From Boesenbergia rotunda (lineage: Eukaryota > Streptophyta > Magnoliopsida > Zingiberales > Zingiberaceae): a DNA stretch of 64,000 nt. Positions within the stretch are counted from its first letter, which is position 1, and each line of letters begins with the position of its first letter. This document shows, piece by piece, positions 24,001 through 35,479 of this stretch. The stretch covers positions 124,001 through 188,000 of the forward strand of contig JAGFNQ010010088.1 in NCBI GenBank assembly GCA_024364735.1. Direction: 5' to 3'. Position numbers and translations under genes: made by a program. Below the pieces are notes generated by a model. That model saw only the letters and a list, made by a program, of their open reading frames with translations. It was not told the DNA's origin and did no database searches.

Positions 24001-26753
24001 ATTCGCATAATAACTGCAGCAAAACGCTGTGCAATGGAATAGCAAATTAGTTAAGCTACCTTGACCTACTTTCAGTTAACATTGATGCAAAGCATCATTT
24101 TCTTAGTGAGTTATATAGCTTTGATAACTATAGTAATTTAATGATTAAATTTAAATATCATCTTGTGGATATATATTTACTTGAATAAGGAAAGTTTATT
24201 GTCTAAGGAAACCTATACTCCAATTAAGGCTAAGAAATTTTACATATATCCTTCTGTTTAAACTCATGCAAGAGAAAGCTAGACAAAATATAAATTGTTA
24301 GGTATGAAAGCTGTAAACAATAAGATAGGATTTCTTAAATAGGGTATACATTTCAGTATATACATGAAACAATTCAAATTGTGCCATTCAAACCAAATAA
24401 CTAATTAAGAAGCTCCCGGGGCTATGGTGGAAGGGCGACTACTTGTCTCCCAAGCACCCAAGGTTTGATCCCTAACTAAGGCGAATTTTGCAAGAATTTT
24501 CCTCCAAATGGGCGCGCAACCATGGGATGTTGGGCTTCTGGACCGCCCGCCACGAGCGCTTCCTGATTTACCTTGTGGCCGATGGGAAATTTCTGTGGGG
24601 TTGGGCCAGTCACCACAGGTTCAGCGTTACCCAACCTAGTTAATCATTTTTTTTTAAATAACTAATTAAGAATGGTTGTTTGATCTGCTTGATGAGATCT
24701 GAAGACCAATCCGCCCTGGCACTAGGTACCCTCCATAACTTGGATTGAGTGGAGATTGGAGAAGCATGCGTCTTGTTTAACCCTACATGAAATGAAATAA
24801 TATATTTAAATATTTACCTAATATTTCATATTTTACATTGCCCCTCCCCACCCTATCCTATTGCTTATGGGGGGAACAAGATGGGAAGTTAAATACCTGC
24901 CATGCCCCATTCCATATTTTAATGGGCATGTTATAAGAATATCCTGGTTTTCAATATTTGTCGCACCTATATGTAAAGTTTTATTCATCTTATTACTAAA
25001 ACTTTAAATAATCTCAGCAAACTACAGGTTGATTTTCCTCATCTTCAATTTAAAGTTTGTAAACATTCCTAGAATTCTCAACTAAACCTAATTATGTTCC
25101 TATATCAAGAAATGCAGATATTATATGTTTCTTGTCCTAACTAATAATGATAACTTTAAACTCATATGTCACGAGAATAAAAAACAAGTGACTAGCCATG
25201 CCAATGTGAGTACAACATTAACAAAATCATTAAAATAAAAACCCTGCATCACAATATATTGGCTTTCTAACAACAACTCTTACCTTAGGATTATACTCAG
25301 CATTACGAGCTTGTAGAGCAATCGCTTTAAGGTCCAATTTGCAGTCCAAATTAACTGTTGAAACAATGTTCCTGGAAAAAGTCAGAGCACAAAGTTGAGA
25401 TTCAGAATATATATGGAAACATGATAGCAGCGAATAGCTAGATTGCCACCACAAGATCACTTTTCAAAAAAAGGTTCAAACTCCACAACTAACTGAAGCA
25501 CAAAGAAATACAACTCAATCAAGATCCTTCAAAATTGGAAATTTTTTCCCAAAGAAAGGCACTAACCATCATGCAAGATTTGGTATATGTATAATATGGC
25601 TTAACTTGGAACAATTTTCCAACTCCAAACATGGATCAATGCCTATGAAATCTTTCAAGTTCTCTGGTATCTTAAAGAAAACAAAATTCACTTTACCACA
25701 GAAGATAATTTATAGAAGTTGACACAATAAATGAGGCCAGAACAAATTAAAGAAATTTTGTAAAAACTAATAGATAATTTTCCAACAGAGATTGCCGGAA
25801 TTCCATAACTCATTTTAGTGTATCGTATATAAAAGGTGAAAATCTAAAAGAAGGATTTTGTTATGATTCTTTTAAGCACACAAAAAGGAATTAAAACTAC
25901 CAATTTACTGAACCAAGTAATAAGAAATATCCAATACGAGAATAGCTAGAATAACCATCCAACAAACAATTTCCAATCTCTCATTTGAGTGGAAGAAAAT
26001 AGGTCTATAATACAACTATGAAAGTGAAGTTCAATAACTTTGGGTGCTAGAAAAGGCAGATGCATTTGATTGAGCATACAGGAAATTTCCACTCCTCTTT
26101 AGCTCTCTGGCTCATTTATAAATTGAAGAACCTTAAAAGAATCTCGTGCCAATTACTGACTAGCTTATGTGAGTTGCTCATATTTAAGCTCTTCTACTCT
26201 AATCAAGCTTTATAGTCAGTTGTACTCAGTACAATAGAAGCTATCTGACACGTATATGGAAATGCCCTACAAGAATGGTAAATAAAACATGCAGCACTTA
26301 CTTCTAAAGTCAAGGAAGGAAAACATCAGCATATCCTAGAAACTTCCTCATAAAACAAGCAAGAATGAATTCACAGTTACAGGTTGGAGAGAAATACAAT
26401 AATCATTTGTCTAGGAAGCATTACATCCACATGTTCACATACTTTTGAATATCATTTCAACCTATCTTCTCTTCTTTTATCGACTATTGGAACTACACTT
26501 GATTTCTCTCTCCAGTAATTTCATGCATCTTTACTACATTAAAAATAAATTAGAGATATTTGTATATTTAACGGAAAAGGGAAATATTCTCAGGATACCC
26601 TATCTGACCATACGCAAAGAGGCGTCTTATAGATTTTAATCCAATAATAGCACCGATATACTTAACAACAACTCACTGAAGCGTGGGAACGATTCCAGAA
26701 GGGTGTTTTAAGAGATCAACAGGTTGACTTCCCTCTAGGATCTGTTCAGCCAT
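21051..26753 (-). CDS. TBP: TATA-binding protein (TBP), complete, 200 aa
   Basis: Nine coding exons on the minus strand: 26753-26677, 25371-25284, 24026-23955, 22448-22398, 22256-22212, 22119-22027, 21507-21406, 21220-21147, and base 21051, which completes the stop. All junctions are GT-AG and in phase, giving exactly 200 aa, the usual plant TBP length. TBP is the DNA-binding core of TFIID and also serves Pol I and Pol III. The saddle domain with its two direct repeats is intact: repeat 1 has PTLQNIVSTVNLDC, ARNAEYNPKRFAAVIMR and TTALIFASGKMVCTGAKSE; repeat 2 has FKIQNIVGSCDAKFPIRLEG, YEPELFPGLIYRMKQPKI and VLLIFVSGKIVITGAKVRDE. The protein ends EFRKNQQ; the last codon is split, TG at the end of exon 8 plus A at 21051. 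Reading through the donor would add Trp, as some plant TBPs do. The last exon is otherwise 3' UTR. Confidence 0.95.
24412..24655 (+). mobile_element. SINE, T-tailed, with 17-bp target-site duplication (in TBP intron 3 of the coding region)
   Basis: A 244-bp unit from GCTCCCGGGGCTATGG to a terminal T9 run, flanked by perfect 17-base repeats AAATAACTAATTAAGAA at 24395-24411 and 24656-24672. GGCTATGGTGGAAGGG resembles a Pol III A box and GGTTTGATCCC a B box, so it looks tRNA-derived. It lies in the TBP intron between exons 2 and 3. Three related copies sit at 38.7-39.4 kb and degraded ones at 43.5 and 59.1 kb. Sharp TSDs and high similarity to the consensus suggest it is one of the younger copies. 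Confidence 0.85.
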
Positions 26754-27119
26754 AAGCCACTTCCCTCCTTTCTCTCCAGTATATGTTTCCGCTTCTCCTC
26801 AACCCGAACCAAGCACTTTACAAACGCCTTTTTATATACCACTCGAAAAAAGTGACCTTGTTCGCTCCGATATGCAGAATTTCACAGTTTTTTTCCGGCG
26901 AACACACAGGAGTGACAATATATTTAGCTACAAACGTAGATGTGAAATAACGACCGATCGACTTTGCGTTGGTTCGCCGAGAGATAACAGGAAAGAAAGG
27001 GGAACAAGATCTCACGATATCACCCAAATCAAGATCAAAAATACCGGCGCAGCTGCAGAATCCAAGATTGTCAGGCGACGGAAGATTCGGGTATGCGAAG
27101 ATCCAAACAAAAGCGGTCG

Positions 27120-27126
27120 TTTTATA
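27120..27126 (-). promoter_or_regulatory. TATA box of the TBP gene
   Basis: On the minus strand this reads TATAAAA in a GC-rich context, about 370 bases before the TBP ATG. It places the transcription start near 27090 and leaves a leader of about 340 nt. Assignment is by position and motif only. Confidence 0.5.
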
Positions 27127-27239
27127 TGCGAGCGGAGCAGATTCGGAGATATATAAGAAGAGGAAGAGGGGGGAAGAACTCTAGAAGGGTCCGAAGCGAG
27201 ATGGGAAAGGTTATCGGACCCCGGGACTCTATTTAGGGC

Positions 27240-28250
27240 ACATTTTTACATATGGCCCTTCAGAAATTGTGTTTTTACAAGTTTTGTCGTCTAAATTTAA
27301 ACCAAAAAAAAATCGCATAGTTTTAAAAGGCATTTTTATTACTTAACGTTTTGGAAAGAGAAAATAATATGGGAATTAAATTACAATGGTTGTGAGATTG
27401 GCACGCAATTTATCACTTTGCACCTTGCTTGATATTTATATTTCTTATTGCTGATTATTATTGTATGTAATTCGAAATTAATTAATACATATATTTGTTT
27501 CCATTATCACTGTTTGTTTATAATTAGTTACCGATTATAAATTTATTATTGTATTCAATTTGATAAAAAAAATTATATAAGATAATATAAAATATTTATT
27601 TATTTATTTATTTATTATTAAACAATGTTTTTTTATAAAATTAAATTTAATTAAACTTCTAATTACATCATAAAATAATTGATAGACAGTCCATTATTAT
27701 AAATCAAACTAATTAGTGATGATAATTTCCTATGAATCCAACTAAAGATTTAGGGGCGCTTGATAAGTGGGTTTAGAAGTCGGGAATGAAAATAAAATCT
27801 ATTTCATTTCCATTGATGAAGCTTTGTATATGGGATCGGAATCAAAATATGGATATAATATCCATGATTTTATAACCTAGTCTCTACTAGGTTATCACCA
27901 ATCCCATAAATCTCTCAATCAAAATTCATTACCATTCACATTGCCGAATATATACTAAACACCCCCTAATATTCGACTCGAATGGAGGAGGATATGGATA
28001 GACTATCGATACCCGATATTCGAATATTAAAAAATTATTTTCCTCCTAACTCACTAATAATTTATGTTGATGTTAGAAATAAGTTATATAGATGTTTAAT
28101 TCATTTTTAAAATTATAAATATATACATATTTTTAAATATTTTTTATATAGTTATATTAATAGAAGAAAATATTATTAATATATAAGATATTTGATATTT
28201 AATGAGTATAAATATGGAGGATATAAAATCCGTTATTATCCCTAGAATTA
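27240..28250. other. AT-rich spacer between TBP and the transposon nest
   Basis: No genes. It includes a MITE-like stretch at 27750-27970 (listed separately) and simple TTTA/AT-rich sequence around 27590-27620. Confidence 0.5.
27753..27966. mobile_element. Possible MITE with GGGGnGnTTnAgTA-type ends
   Basis: The left end GGGGCGCTTGATAAG and the right end CTAAACACCCCC are imperfect inverted repeats, and both are flanked by TA. Inside is a short hairpin, ATAACCTAG / CTAGGTTAT, and further imperfect inverted matches (ATGGAAATG-type words). Length about 214 bp. The TSD is too short to be decisive. Confidence 0.4.
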
Positions 28251-28328
28251 ATGGAATTGAAGTATATACAGTCTGTAGTAAATTGCATTAATCGCTTCCA
28301 AAGCTTATCAGCGATGCTTCTTGTGAAT

Positions 28329-28698
28329 CAGTCCGGATCCTCTGTATCGGAGAGACCCCTGTACTCGTGTACCAACTCACCGGCGATCGTCGGCGAGTCG
28401 TCCGATCGACGATCGGACACCACCAATAATTTTTGATCGTCGTTCCGAATAAGATGATATTCTCGGAGAACGGTGAACCCGTCGAAATCGTCGCATCAAA
28501 CGTCTCTTAGGATTCGACGGTGAATACGGTACCATCACAGATGCGACGATTTCGACGGGTTCACCGTTCTCCGAGGATATCATCTTATTCGAAACGACGA
28601 TCAAAAATTATTGGTGGTATCCGATCGTCGATCGGACGACTCGTCGGTGAGTTGGTACACAGGTACAGGGGTCTCTCCGGTACAGAGGATCTGCACTG
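28329..28698. mobile_element. Mutator-type hairpin MITE with 9-bp target duplication
   Basis: Two arms, 28329-28497 and 28540-28698, are inverted copies of each other over about 160-169 bases with only a few differences, around a loop of about 42 bases. The ends are CAGTCCGGATCCTCTGTA and its inverted partner TACAGAGGATCTGCACTG. The 9-base word CTTGTGAAT flanks the unit on both sides (28320-28328 and 28699-28707). A 9-bp TSD with long inverted ends is typical of Mutator-like elements. There is no transposase. A transcript would form a long double-stranded hairpin. Confidence 0.85.
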
Positions 28699-28776
28699 CT
28701 TGTGAATGGATGGAAGAGTATTCCTTTGTTCCACTCGGCCTTTAATCTGGTCCATGCTTTCTTAGCAGGAAGCTGC

Positions 28777-29603
28777 TGTTGAATTTTGTATTGAATTTCA
28801 AATATTTTGAGGAAAATGGTATATGTGTTTAGTCTCACATTACTAAGCTAAGAGAGTTGGAAGGCCTTATATATGAAGTCATTCCTACTATACTTAGAAA
28901 GTTTAAGGGGACCTACACGCATGCGCGGGCTGAGCCCAAACCAGGTGGTTTCAGGGGGTCTGGGCCGAAAATCCATAAACCGGGCGCGACGCACGCAATT
29001 ATCGCGCGCAGGGGGGGTGCAAATCCCCAGCCCGTGAGCCTCACGCTTACGGGCGGGCCGGTTTGGTTTTACAGATTTCGGTTTGATTCCTAAACCAATT
29101 TGGTTTTATTCCTTTTTTTCTTTTCTTTTTAATTTCTTTATCTACGGAATCAATTCCTCAAGCATCACACGGTGCGGCGCCTCGCAGCGTGGCCGCGACT
29201 CCCCAGTGCGAAGAGGCAATAGAATGCCTCTTCGGATCTATATAAGGGGGGATAGAATGCATCTCCAATCATCATCTGCTTGCTCAGTCTGCGTACACTT
29301 TTTCCTTCGCTTCGCTTTCCTCCTCGATTTTCTGAGTCTTGAGGATTCGCCTTCTGCGATCTGAGGTTGTGTCCGGAGGCAGCGTTCGTCTTGGAGTGCA
29401 CCTACGAACGTCGCGTGGTTGTCGGATATTGGGAGGGTTTTGCCGGAGTCCTTTGCACTGTAGGGCAGCAATCAATTCTCTAAGGACAGTTGGCACGCCG
29501 GCGCTTCAACCGGATAACGATTCTAACCCTACTCTTTCCTTATCAGATTGCTGCATCTATATATTTACTGTCTACTTAAGTGCCTGCTTATTTTATTTTT
29601 ACA
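28777..29603 (+). repeat. 5' LTR of the Ty1/copia element
   Basis: 827 bases from TGTTGAATTT to TTTTTACA, with a TATA box (TATATAA) at 29239-29245. It matches 33878-34709 along its whole length apart from scattered substitutions and small indels. The GC-rich centre (28920-29060, CGCGCG-type words) is conserved in both LTRs. Confidence 0.95.
29239..29245 (+). promoter_or_regulatory. TATA box in the 5' LTR
   Basis: CTATATAAGG in the LTR, repeated at 34345-34351 in the 3' LTR. It would mark the U3/R region of the element. Confidence 0.55.
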
Positions 29604-29635
29604 ATCTTAGAGAATTGAGTTGTGCCTAAGTAGAC

Positions 29636-30545
29636 ATGTTCAATATTAGAACGTCGGGGTCTAATGAGGCTAGCGCCAAACCCGAGAGGTTTTCCGGGCA
29701 AAACTTCAAACGTTGGCAACAACGGATGAAGTTTTGTCTTACGACGCTGGGGCTTTTCTCCGTTATAGAATCGGATCCTCCTTCGCCTGATGAAGAAGAA
29801 CCTGCCCGTAGTGCATCCACCGAGAGGTTTAAACAGAGGGATTATCTCTGCCATGGGAGAATCCTGTCTGCCCTCTCAGACGCACTATTTGATGTGTATT
29901 GCTCTACAACCTTGGCCAAAGAGTTATGAAAATATTTGGATAAAAAATATAACTCCGAGGACTCTGATTTAGAGAAGTATACCGTGAGGAAGTTCTTAAA
30001 CTTCAAAATGGTTGAGGGTAAATCTGTCATTGAGCAAACTCATGAATTTCAAATTTTGATTCACGGTCTTGCTAAGGGAGATATGTCGATACCCGAGAAA
30101 CTTCAAGTCTTGTCTATTATCGAAAAGTTGCCTCCGAGTTGGGAAGATTTTGGCATGACACTTAAACACAGGAGAGGTAAAATCTCTCTTGAAGATTTAA
30201 TGATTGCCTTAAATATCGAGGAAGAACATCGGAAGCAACGTAAGGATGATGATAAGGGGATGCCTATGGATTTTGCTCCAAAGGCAAATGTGGCGGTCTC
30301 TTTTGACAAGAACAAATTCAAAAACCAAAAAATGAAGAACAAAATGAAACCCAAATCAAAGGTTCAGAAGAAGCATGGGACTAGGTCGTGCTAGGCTTGT
30401 GGACAAGTTGGACATTTTGCCAAATTCTGTCCTGAGCAGAAGGACAAGAAGAAGAACCAAGGCAATGTGCCCAACACCAAGGCACAGGTCAATGTTGTGA
30501 CCAGCACCAGCAATGGGTTTGTGTCCTTTAACCCCGAACTAAATT
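29636..30545 (+). pseudogene. Ty1/copia gag (broken)
   Basis: The ATG at 29636 lies 33 bases after the LTR. The frame shows a copia-type capsid region (FSGQNFKRWQQRMKFCL near the start, then a UBN2-like helical part through LEDLMIALNIEEEHRKQ) and a CX2CX4HX4C zinc knuckle near 30390-30430. TGA at 29927-29929 and TAG at 30392-30394 (inside the knuckle) interrupt it. The same frame then runs to about 30570, where it stops and the protease frame takes over. Product not expected. Confidence 0.85.
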
Positions 30546-33352
30546 TGATTTATCAACCCATGAGTGGTTAGTTGATACAGGTGCAAATGTGCACTGTTGT
30601 GTTGATCGTTCTGTCTTCCTTACTTATCAGGTAATTGAAGGTACTTCCGTAACCACGGGGAATCATTCTACAGCCAGAGTGTTAGGGATTGGACGAGTTG
30701 ACTTGAGGTTTACCTCAAGGAAGGTCCTGTCACTGCATGAGGTGCATCATGTTCCAGCTGTCCGACGGAATTTGATTAGCGGGTCAAAATTAGTTTGTGC
30801 TGGTTATGAGCTAAACTTCAAATGTAATAAAGTTGTATTGTTACATTTATGAACCTTTATTGGAAAGGGTTACCTTAATGAAGGTTTATTTAAACTCAAT
30901 GCTGAAAATACGACTATAAATAAAACTAGTGATATTGGTTGTTCTTATAACATTGAGTCTTATGATGTGTGGCATGATAGATTAGGACATGTTAATTTTC
31001 AAACTGTAAAGAGGATGATGAATTTTGACATGATTCCTAAGCATGCCATAAATGATAAGAAAAAATGTGAAGTTTGTGTGCAATATAAACAACCCCGTAA
31101 ACCTTTCAAATCAGTTGATAGAAATTCTAATATTTTAGAATTAATTCATACTGACTGTTGTGAGTTTAACAGTATAATAACGAGAGACCATAAAAGGTAT
31201 TTCATTACCTTCATTGATGATTACTCTCGTTATTTCATTACCTTCATTACCCTTGAAGATATGTTTAATTCCATATTAGGCAGTTCTGGGTTACCCAACT
31301 TCTTATGGGGGAGACTCTATACACTGCTTGTCATGTGTTAAATAGAGTACATATGAAGTCAAGGGATAAAAGCTCGTATGAACTTTGGAAAGGTTGTAGG
31401 ACAAGTTTGAAATACCTTAAAGTGTGGGGGTTCCTTGCAAAAGTACTAGTACCTGAACATAAAAGGAAAAAACTTGGTCCAAAGACTGTAGATGGTGTCT
31501 TCTTGGGTTATGCTCAGAATAGTTCTGCATATAGGTTTCTGATTATTAAATCAGAAATTTCTGGAATAGATGCAAATACTATTGTAGAGGATATATTTCC
31601 TATGAAGACTAGAACACCTCAGTCTATTTCTAGTACTCCTACTAGAGATGACTCTGCCTCCATAGAGGTCTCATTATCTTTAGTGGGTGTACCTTTTTCA
31701 AGTCACTCTAGATTAGATGAATCTAGTGAGTGTACAGAATTGAGAAAGAGCAAGAGGCAACGTGTGTCTAAGGATTTAGTGTACAGAATTGAGTGTACAG
31801 AATTGAGTGTACAGAATCTAAGCACTGGAAAGAAGCTATTAAAAATGAAATGGACTCTATTATCTCTAATGCCATTTGGGAGTTAGTAGATTTACCTCCT
31901 GGTTGCATCACCATTAGATGTAAATGGGTGTTTAAGAGGAAGTTAAAACCTGATGGGTCAGTAGATAAGTTCAAAGCTCGCCTGGTTGCTAAGGGATTCA
32001 AACAGAAAGAAGGGATTGACTATTTTGACACTTATTCCCCTACTAGAATTACTACAATCCGAGTATCGATAGCACTGGCATCCATATATCATCTTGAGGT
32101 CCATCAAAAGGATGTCAAAACGACATTTCTTAATGGAGATCTTGAAGAAGAAATATATATGAATCAGCCAGAGGGATATGTAGTTTCTGGAAGTGAGAAT
32201 AAAGTCTGTAAGTTAGTAAAATCTCTTTATGGTTTGAAGCAAGCCCCAAAGCAATGACACGAAAAATTTGATAGAGTTATGCTATCATTTGGCTTTGAAA
32301 TTAATGACTCTGATAAATGCGTATATACTAAAATGAAAGGTGATAAATGTATCATTTTATGTTTATATGTAGATGATATTTTACTTTTTGGATCTAACCT
32401 TTCAATTATTAACGAGACCAAGGCTCTCTTAAGTGGTAAGTTTGATATGAAGGATATGGGTTGTGCTGATGTGATTTTAGGGCTGAAGTTGTCTCGCTCA
32501 ACTGATGGAATAGCAATTTCTCAGGCACACTATGTTGAGAAAGTGTTAGAGAAATATGACTACAGCTACATAAAATATGTAGTCACACCCTATGATCCTT
32601 CAAAGACTCTCCACAAGAATAAGAGTGGCGTGACTGTGTCTCAATTAAGATATTCTCAAATAATTGGTAGTCTAATGTATTTGGCAAATTGTTCTAGACC
32701 TGATATTTCGTTTGCTATAACTAAATTGAGCAGGTTTACCAGCTGTCCGGACAGAACACATTGGGATGCATTAGACAGAGTACTCAGATACCTAAAGGGT
32801 ATTATATCCTTGGGCTTGTGCTATGGGAGGTTCCCTGCAGTCCTGGAGGGATATAGTGATGCCAGCTGGATAGCTGACACTGCTGAGTGTAAAGGCGTTA
32901 CTGGCTATGTTTTTACACTTGGAGGCGGTGTGGTTGCTTGGAGGTCTGTTAAACAGACGATCATAAATCGTTCTACATCTGAGGCAGAATTGTGTGCTTT
33001 GGATATCACAGTAACTGAAGCTGATTGGCTTAAGGGTCTTCTTACTGAGATTCCCTTGATTATGAAGTCAATGTCTCCTATCTCAGTGAACTGTGATAAT
33101 CAAACAACAATAGCTCAAATTAGAAGCTCCAAGTATAACCAGAAACAGAAGAGACATGTACGAATAAGATTGAAGTATGTTCGTGAGCTAGTGTCTCTAG
33201 GAGTGGTGTCATTGGATTTTGTAAGTTCAAAAGACAATATTGCTGATCCACTCACAAAAGGACTTCATTCTGAGAAAATCAAGAAATCCAGTAAGGGAAT
33301 GAGATTGAGGCCTATTCTGGTTTCAACTATAGCGGCAACCCAACCTATTTGA
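30546..33352 (+). pseudogene. Ty1/copia pol (broken; integrase core deleted)
   Basis: Protease: the active-site VDTGA motif is at about 30570-30585, in another frame than gag, and the segment ends at TGA 30850-30852. Integrase: GAG-pre-integrase and the HHCC zinc region (WHDRLGH … CEVC) at 30967-31080, start of the core at 31140-31230. A large part of the core with most catalytic residues is then absent: the 18-base word TATTTCATTACCTTCATT occurs twice (31198 and 31231) at the break and the frame resumes at the C-terminal part (31305-31620). RT: 31830-32560 with LYGLKQAP and the YVDD active site (32368-32379), broken by TGA 32255-32257. RNase H: 32840-33270 with DASW and the terminal DNIADPLTKGL. 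A 13-14-base word (GTGTACAGAATTGA) is repeated three times at about 31780-31815 before RT. Confidence 0.9.
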
Positions 33353-33861
33353 TTGGAGATCCCAAGAAGTAGGTTCAATGTGGTATAAACAAGCTATAAG
33401 GGTGAACCATTAGCATAAATTGATTGAGATATAAATCTCAAAATCTCTTCCCTGGATAGATGCTTGACTGCTAGTAAGGATGAGCTTAAGACTCTTAATG
33501 AGTTCGAGGTCTTTATGACAGGATGCTTACAGTACATCCTTGGAGAACTCACCTATGTAAGTGTAACTGTGAGGCCACAGTGTGGGGGGTCTGGGCAACT
33601 CTCCTTAACACTTATGAAACAAGATACGGTGGCATGATCGTAATTCACCAACCCAGAAGGATTAAACCGTCGCTGGTGATGAGTTGTTGTCAATTGATTT
33701 TCACATATTAAAGGTTTAAGTTCAAGACTTAGTTCACTTCAAACCTGTGTGAATAAGATTGGTTTACTTAGGTGAAAATTCAAACCGGAAGGTATTTTCA
33801 CTAAAAGCTCATTACGACAAAGCCTCAGGACCTATTTTTTTTTTTTTTACCAAAATAATTT

Positions 33862-33877
33862 GAAATTTATTGGGGAT
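33862..33877 (+). other. Region of the polypurine tract before the 3' LTR
   Basis: AAATTTATTGGGGAT directly precedes the 3' LTR TGTTGAA. The short G-run is at the place of the plus-strand primer, but the tract is not strongly purine. Confidence 0.4.
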
Positions 33878-34709
33878 TGTTGAATTTTGTGTTGAATTTC
33901 AAATATTTTGAAGGGAATGGTTTATGTGTTTAGTCCCACATTGCTAAGCTAAGAGAGTTGGAAGGCCTTATATATGAAGTCATTCCTACTATGCTTAAAA
34001 AGCTTAAGAGGACCTACACGCATGCGCGGTCTGAGCCCAAACCAGGTGGTTTCAGGGGGTCTGGGTCGGAAATCCATAAACCGGGCGTGACGCACGCGAT
34101 TATCGCGCGCAGGGGGGTGCAAATCCCCAGCCCGTGAGCCTCACGCTTGCGGGCGGGCCGGTTTGGTTTTGCAGATTTCGGTTTGATTCCTAAACCAATT
34201 TTGTTCGGTTTTATTCCTTTATTTTTTTTCTTTTCTTTTTTCTTTATCTGAGGAATCAATTCCTCAAGCATCGCACGGCGCAACGACTCGCGGCGTGGCC
34301 GCGACTCCCCAGTGCGAAGAGGCAATAGAATGCCTCTTCGGATCTATATAAGGGGGGATAGAATGCATCTCCAATCATCATCTGCTTGCTCAGTCTGCAT
34401 ACACTTTTTCCTTCGCTTCGCTTTCCTCCTCGATTTTCTGAGTCTCGAGGCTTCGCCTTCTGCGATCTGAGGTTGTGTCCGGAAGTAGCGTTCGTCTTGG
34501 AGTGCACCTACGAACGTCGCGTGGTTGTCAGATTTTGAGAGGGTTTTGCTAGAGGCCTTTGCACCGTAGGGCGGCAATCAATTCTCTATTGACAGTCGGC
34601 ACGCCGGCGCTTCAACCGGATAACGATTCTAATCATACTCTTTCCTTATCATATTGCTGCATCTATATATTTAGAGTCTACATAAGTGCCTGCTTATTTT
34701 ATTTTTACA
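33878..34709 (+). repeat. 3' LTR of the Ty1/copia element
   Basis: 832 bases, TGTTGAATTT to TTTTTACA, followed directly by the target duplicate GCTGC. Confidence 0.95.
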
Positions 34710-34909
34710 GCTGCATCCTGTTCCGAACAAGTTTGGCTTCAGATATGTTAATTCTTCAATTTGTTCGTCTTTGTCTTAATCTGAAGTCATGAACTTCTTA
34801 AGACTGCGTTATGCTCATGTTAGTCCATACTTGAATGGCGATCGATGCTGACGGAGAGCTGCAAGAATGGAACACCGAACTGCGTAGTGGAGATTGACCA
34901 TACCTGATA

Positions 34910-35470
34910 TAAGCGAGGAGAGTTGGTTCAAACCGTCGCACAAGTGACACTGGCACCAGTCTTCTCAGCAACTCCGGCTTTTGTGAAAACGAAGGACAAG
35001 CCCCCTTCGAGGTTTCAGCTTCCATGGCTCGCTGGGGGATTCCTGATGAGGGTGATTTGGACGTACCTCATTGCACAGGAGTTGGTCTCTCTCTTGGTCC
35101 TTACATCCTGGCTTGGGGCAACTCAGTGATTGCGTGCATGGCAGTGGCACGCCGTGGAAGGCCAGGAGGGATTCAGGTGGCCGTTACTGCCTGCTACGGC
35201 GGCCCTATCTTCGACGTCTCGGTAGGCCTGGGGCTCTCCTTTGTTTTCTCTTCGTGGAGTGCGTACCCTTGAGCACTGAACATCTCAAGGGACCTTGCTC
35301 TGTTTCAGACGATGGGGTTTATGGTCGGAGGACTCTTGTGGGCCTTGGTCATGTTGCCAAGGAGGTCTGACAGGGTCTTCGGGATTGGCCTGCTGTCTAT
35401 CTACCTCTGTTCCTTGTCTCTTAGAATTGTTCAGTATGTTAGATCTCGCTTCGACGGAGGACTTGTGAGA
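34910..35470 (+). pseudogene. Cation/calcium exchanger (CCX) fragment, decayed
   Basis: The C-terminal half of a plant CCX-type sodium/calcium exchanger family protein is readable across frames. Frame A (34923-35129) has VTLAPVF and LAGGFLMRVIWTYLIAQELV. A frameshift near 35095 leads to frame B with ILAWGNS (the conserved GNS exchanger motif), GGIQVAVTACYGGPIFD, GLGLSFVFSSW, then TGA at 35270-35272, then MGFMVGGLLWALVMLP and IGLLSIYLCSLSLRIVQ. CCX proteins are membrane cation/Ca2+ antiporters. The shifts, the stop and loss of residues between the second helix and the GNS motif show it is not functional. The N-terminal half is not seen. It lies directly downstream of the Ty1/copia insertion; whether the insertion struck it or hit an already broken copy cannot be told. 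Confidence 0.8.
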
Positions 35471-35479
35471 CTTGTTTGT

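Larger units (their letters stand above)
28777..34709 (+). mobile_element. Full-length Ty1/copia LTR retrotransposon, defective, TSD GCTGC
   Basis: LTRs at 28777-29603 (827 bp) and 33878-34709 (832 bp) begin TGTTGAATTT and end TTTTTACA. The 5-base target duplication GCTGC is present at 28772-28776 and 34710-34714, so this is an undisturbed single insertion of 5933 bp. The order gag, protease, integrase, RT, RNase H is that of Ty1/copia. It cannot be autonomous: stops lie in gag and pol, the frame shifts between gag and protease and again before RT, and most of the integrase core is missing. The LTRs differ at dozens of bases by eye (roughly 5 percent, not computed), so insertion is not recent. 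The sequence after the 5' LTR is not a recognisable tRNA-iMet primer site. Confidence 0.95.

Noticed and set aside
28857..29500. Small open frames within the LTR, repeated at 34014-34577
   Set aside because: They lie inside LTR sequence and recur only because the LTR is duplicated; no protein similarity seen.
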